The notes beneath the pieces were generated by a model. It had not been told where the DNA came from. It saw nothing but the letters and a program-made list of their open reading frames with translations, and searched no databases. Positions 5,752-6,440 of a DNA stretch of 6,440 nt are shown here, piece after piece. Position 1 is the stretch's first letter. Every line of letters begins with the position of its first letter. The DNA is from an uncultured Nitrosomonadales bacterium (GTDB lineage Bacteria > Pseudomonadota > Gammaproteobacteria > Burkholderiales > Methylophilaceae), in assembly GCA_946481065.1 (NCBI GenBank), contig CAMLMA010000099.1:1-6440 (forward strand), given 5' to 3'. A program made the position numbers and the translations under genes.

Positions 5752-6440
5752 ATGTCCAAAAGAATCATCGGCCTCATCATGGCGGCACTGCTGACGAGCA
5801 GTGCCTACGCAGACGAGGCGAGCCTGAAAAAGAGCATCGAGACGGTATATCCCAAGCTGAAGGTGCAGTCGATCACAAAGACGCCCTATGCCGGATTGTA
5901 TGAAGTGTTCCTCGATGGGCAGATCATCTATACCGACGATAAATTCAGTTTCCTCATTGCGGAAGGCAAGGTCATCGATCCGGTGAGCCGGCGCAATCTG
6001 ACGGGGGAACGTCTCGATGAACTTAATAAGGTCGATTTCGCCAGCCTGCCGCTGGACCAAGCGATCAAGGTGGTGAAAGGTAACGGCAGCCGTAAACTGG
6101 TGGTCTTCTCGGATCCGGATTGCCCGTTCTGTAAGCGACTTGAGCAAAGGGAGCTCGTCAACATCACGGATGTCACGATCTATACTTTCCTGTTCCCTCT
6201 GGAGCAATTACACCCGGATGCGGCCAACAAGGCCCGGGCGATCTGGTGCTCTGCGGATAAATCGAAAGCCTGGACCGACTGGGTACTCAATAACCAGTTG
6301 CCCAAAGCCGCGGGTAACTGCGATACACCGATCGAGAAGATCGCCGCGCTGGGCCGCAAACTTGGTGTCAGCAGCACGCCTACATTGATCCTGCAGGATG
6401 GCAAGCGGATACTGGGCGCCTACCCAGCCAAGGAGATCGA
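5752..6440 (+). CDS. dsbC: Thiol:disulfide interchange protein DsbC (3' end cut by window)
   Basis: The frame is open from ATG 5752 to the window end: 229 codons plus two bases with no stop, so only a few residues are probably missing. DsbC is a V-shaped periplasmic homodimer that isomerises wrongly paired disulfides and is kept reduced by DsbD. Seen here: a signal peptide of about 20 residues ending Ala-Tyr-Ala; an N-terminal dimerisation domain (about 21-80) with AGLYEVFLDGQIIYTDD; a helical linker including FASLPLDQAI; then a thioredoxin fold with VVFSDPDCPFCKRLE, active-site Cys124 and Cys127. A second, structural cysteine pair, Cys166 (IWC) and Cys190 (NCD), matches that of E. coli DsbC. 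The cis-proline loop is Thr209-Pro210 in STPTLIL. The active site is CPFC rather than the CGYC of E. coli. DsbG is less likely because of the second cysteine pair. It lies nine bases after the hydroxylase gene, so co-transcription is likely. Confidence 0.93.
   Translation, partial: MSKRIIGLIMAALLTSSAYADEASLKKSIETVYPKLKVQSITKTPYAGLYEVFLDGQIIYTDDKFSFLIAEGKVIDPVSRRNLTGERLDELNKVDFASLPLDQAIKVVKGNGSRKLVVFSDPDCPFCKRLEQRELVNITDVTIYTFLFPLEQLHPDAANKARAIWCSADKSKAWTDWVLNNQLPKAAGNCDTPIEKIAALGRKLGVSSTPTLILQDGKRILGAYPAKEI

Noticed and set aside
5578..6207. Long minus-strand open frame (209 codons) opposite the hydroxylase end and dsbC
   Set aside because: It lies antisense to two well-supported genes, spans their junction, and its translation shows no recognisable family features. 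It is a shadow frame of GC-rich coding sequence.
1..6440. Mobile elements, CRISPR arrays, tRNA or rRNA genes, toxin-antitoxin or defence genes
   Set aside because: No spaced repeat arrays, terminal inverted repeats, transposase motifs or structured RNA patterns were seen. Almost every base is in a conserved housekeeping gene, so I do not claim a novel system.

Overview
The window looks like a compact, moderately GC-rich stretch of a Gram-negative proteobacterial chromosome. Gene content and order suggest a betaproteobacterium. The style of the LptD fragment (a Lys-Leu-Glu-Leu-Tyr-Phe-Asp-Arg-Lys-Leu-Lys stretch followed by a Gly-Asn-Ala motif) recalls Methylophilaceae/Nitrosomonadales proteins. 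That family-level placement is an impression from memory, not a search result.

Layout. At the left edge, on the minus strand, lies the 5' end of lptD, the outer-membrane LPS transporter (positions 1-259, running off the window). A 137-base divergent intergenic region (260-396) holds a good extended -10 promoter for the rightward genes and a weaker candidate promoter for lptD whose -10 box overlaps it. From 397 to the right edge all genes are on the plus strand and tightly packed: amgK (N-acetylmuramate/N-acetylglucosamine kinase), murU (N-acetylmuramate-1-phosphate uridylyltransferase), pepP (Xaa-Pro aminopeptidase), ubiH (ubiquinone hydroxylase), a second UbiH/UbiF/UbiI-family hydroxylase, and dsbC (periplasmic disulfide isomerase, lacking only its last few codons). 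Junctions are overlaps of 1, 11, 4 and 17 bases, then a gap of 9 bases. I see no terminator or internal gap, so a single operon is likely.

How the genes fit together. amgK and murU are the anabolic MurNAc/GlcNAc recycling shunt that feeds UDP-MurNAc back into peptidoglycan synthesis and bypasses MurA, the fosfomycin target. lptD, divergently placed, builds the outer membrane. pepP-ubiH-hydroxylase mirrors the pepP-ubiH-ubiI (visC) order of enterobacteria and supplies aromatic-ring hydroxylation for ubiquinone. dsbC repairs wrong disulfides in the periplasm. The region is therefore a conserved envelope and respiration neighbourhood.

No mobile element, CRISPR array, tRNA or rRNA is visible, and I found no convincing undescribed system. 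The points worth a second look are small-scale: overlapping divergent promoters, an 18-base tandem duplication straddling the murU/pepP junction, ambiguous starts for pepP and the second hydroxylase, and an LptD N-terminus without cysteine.
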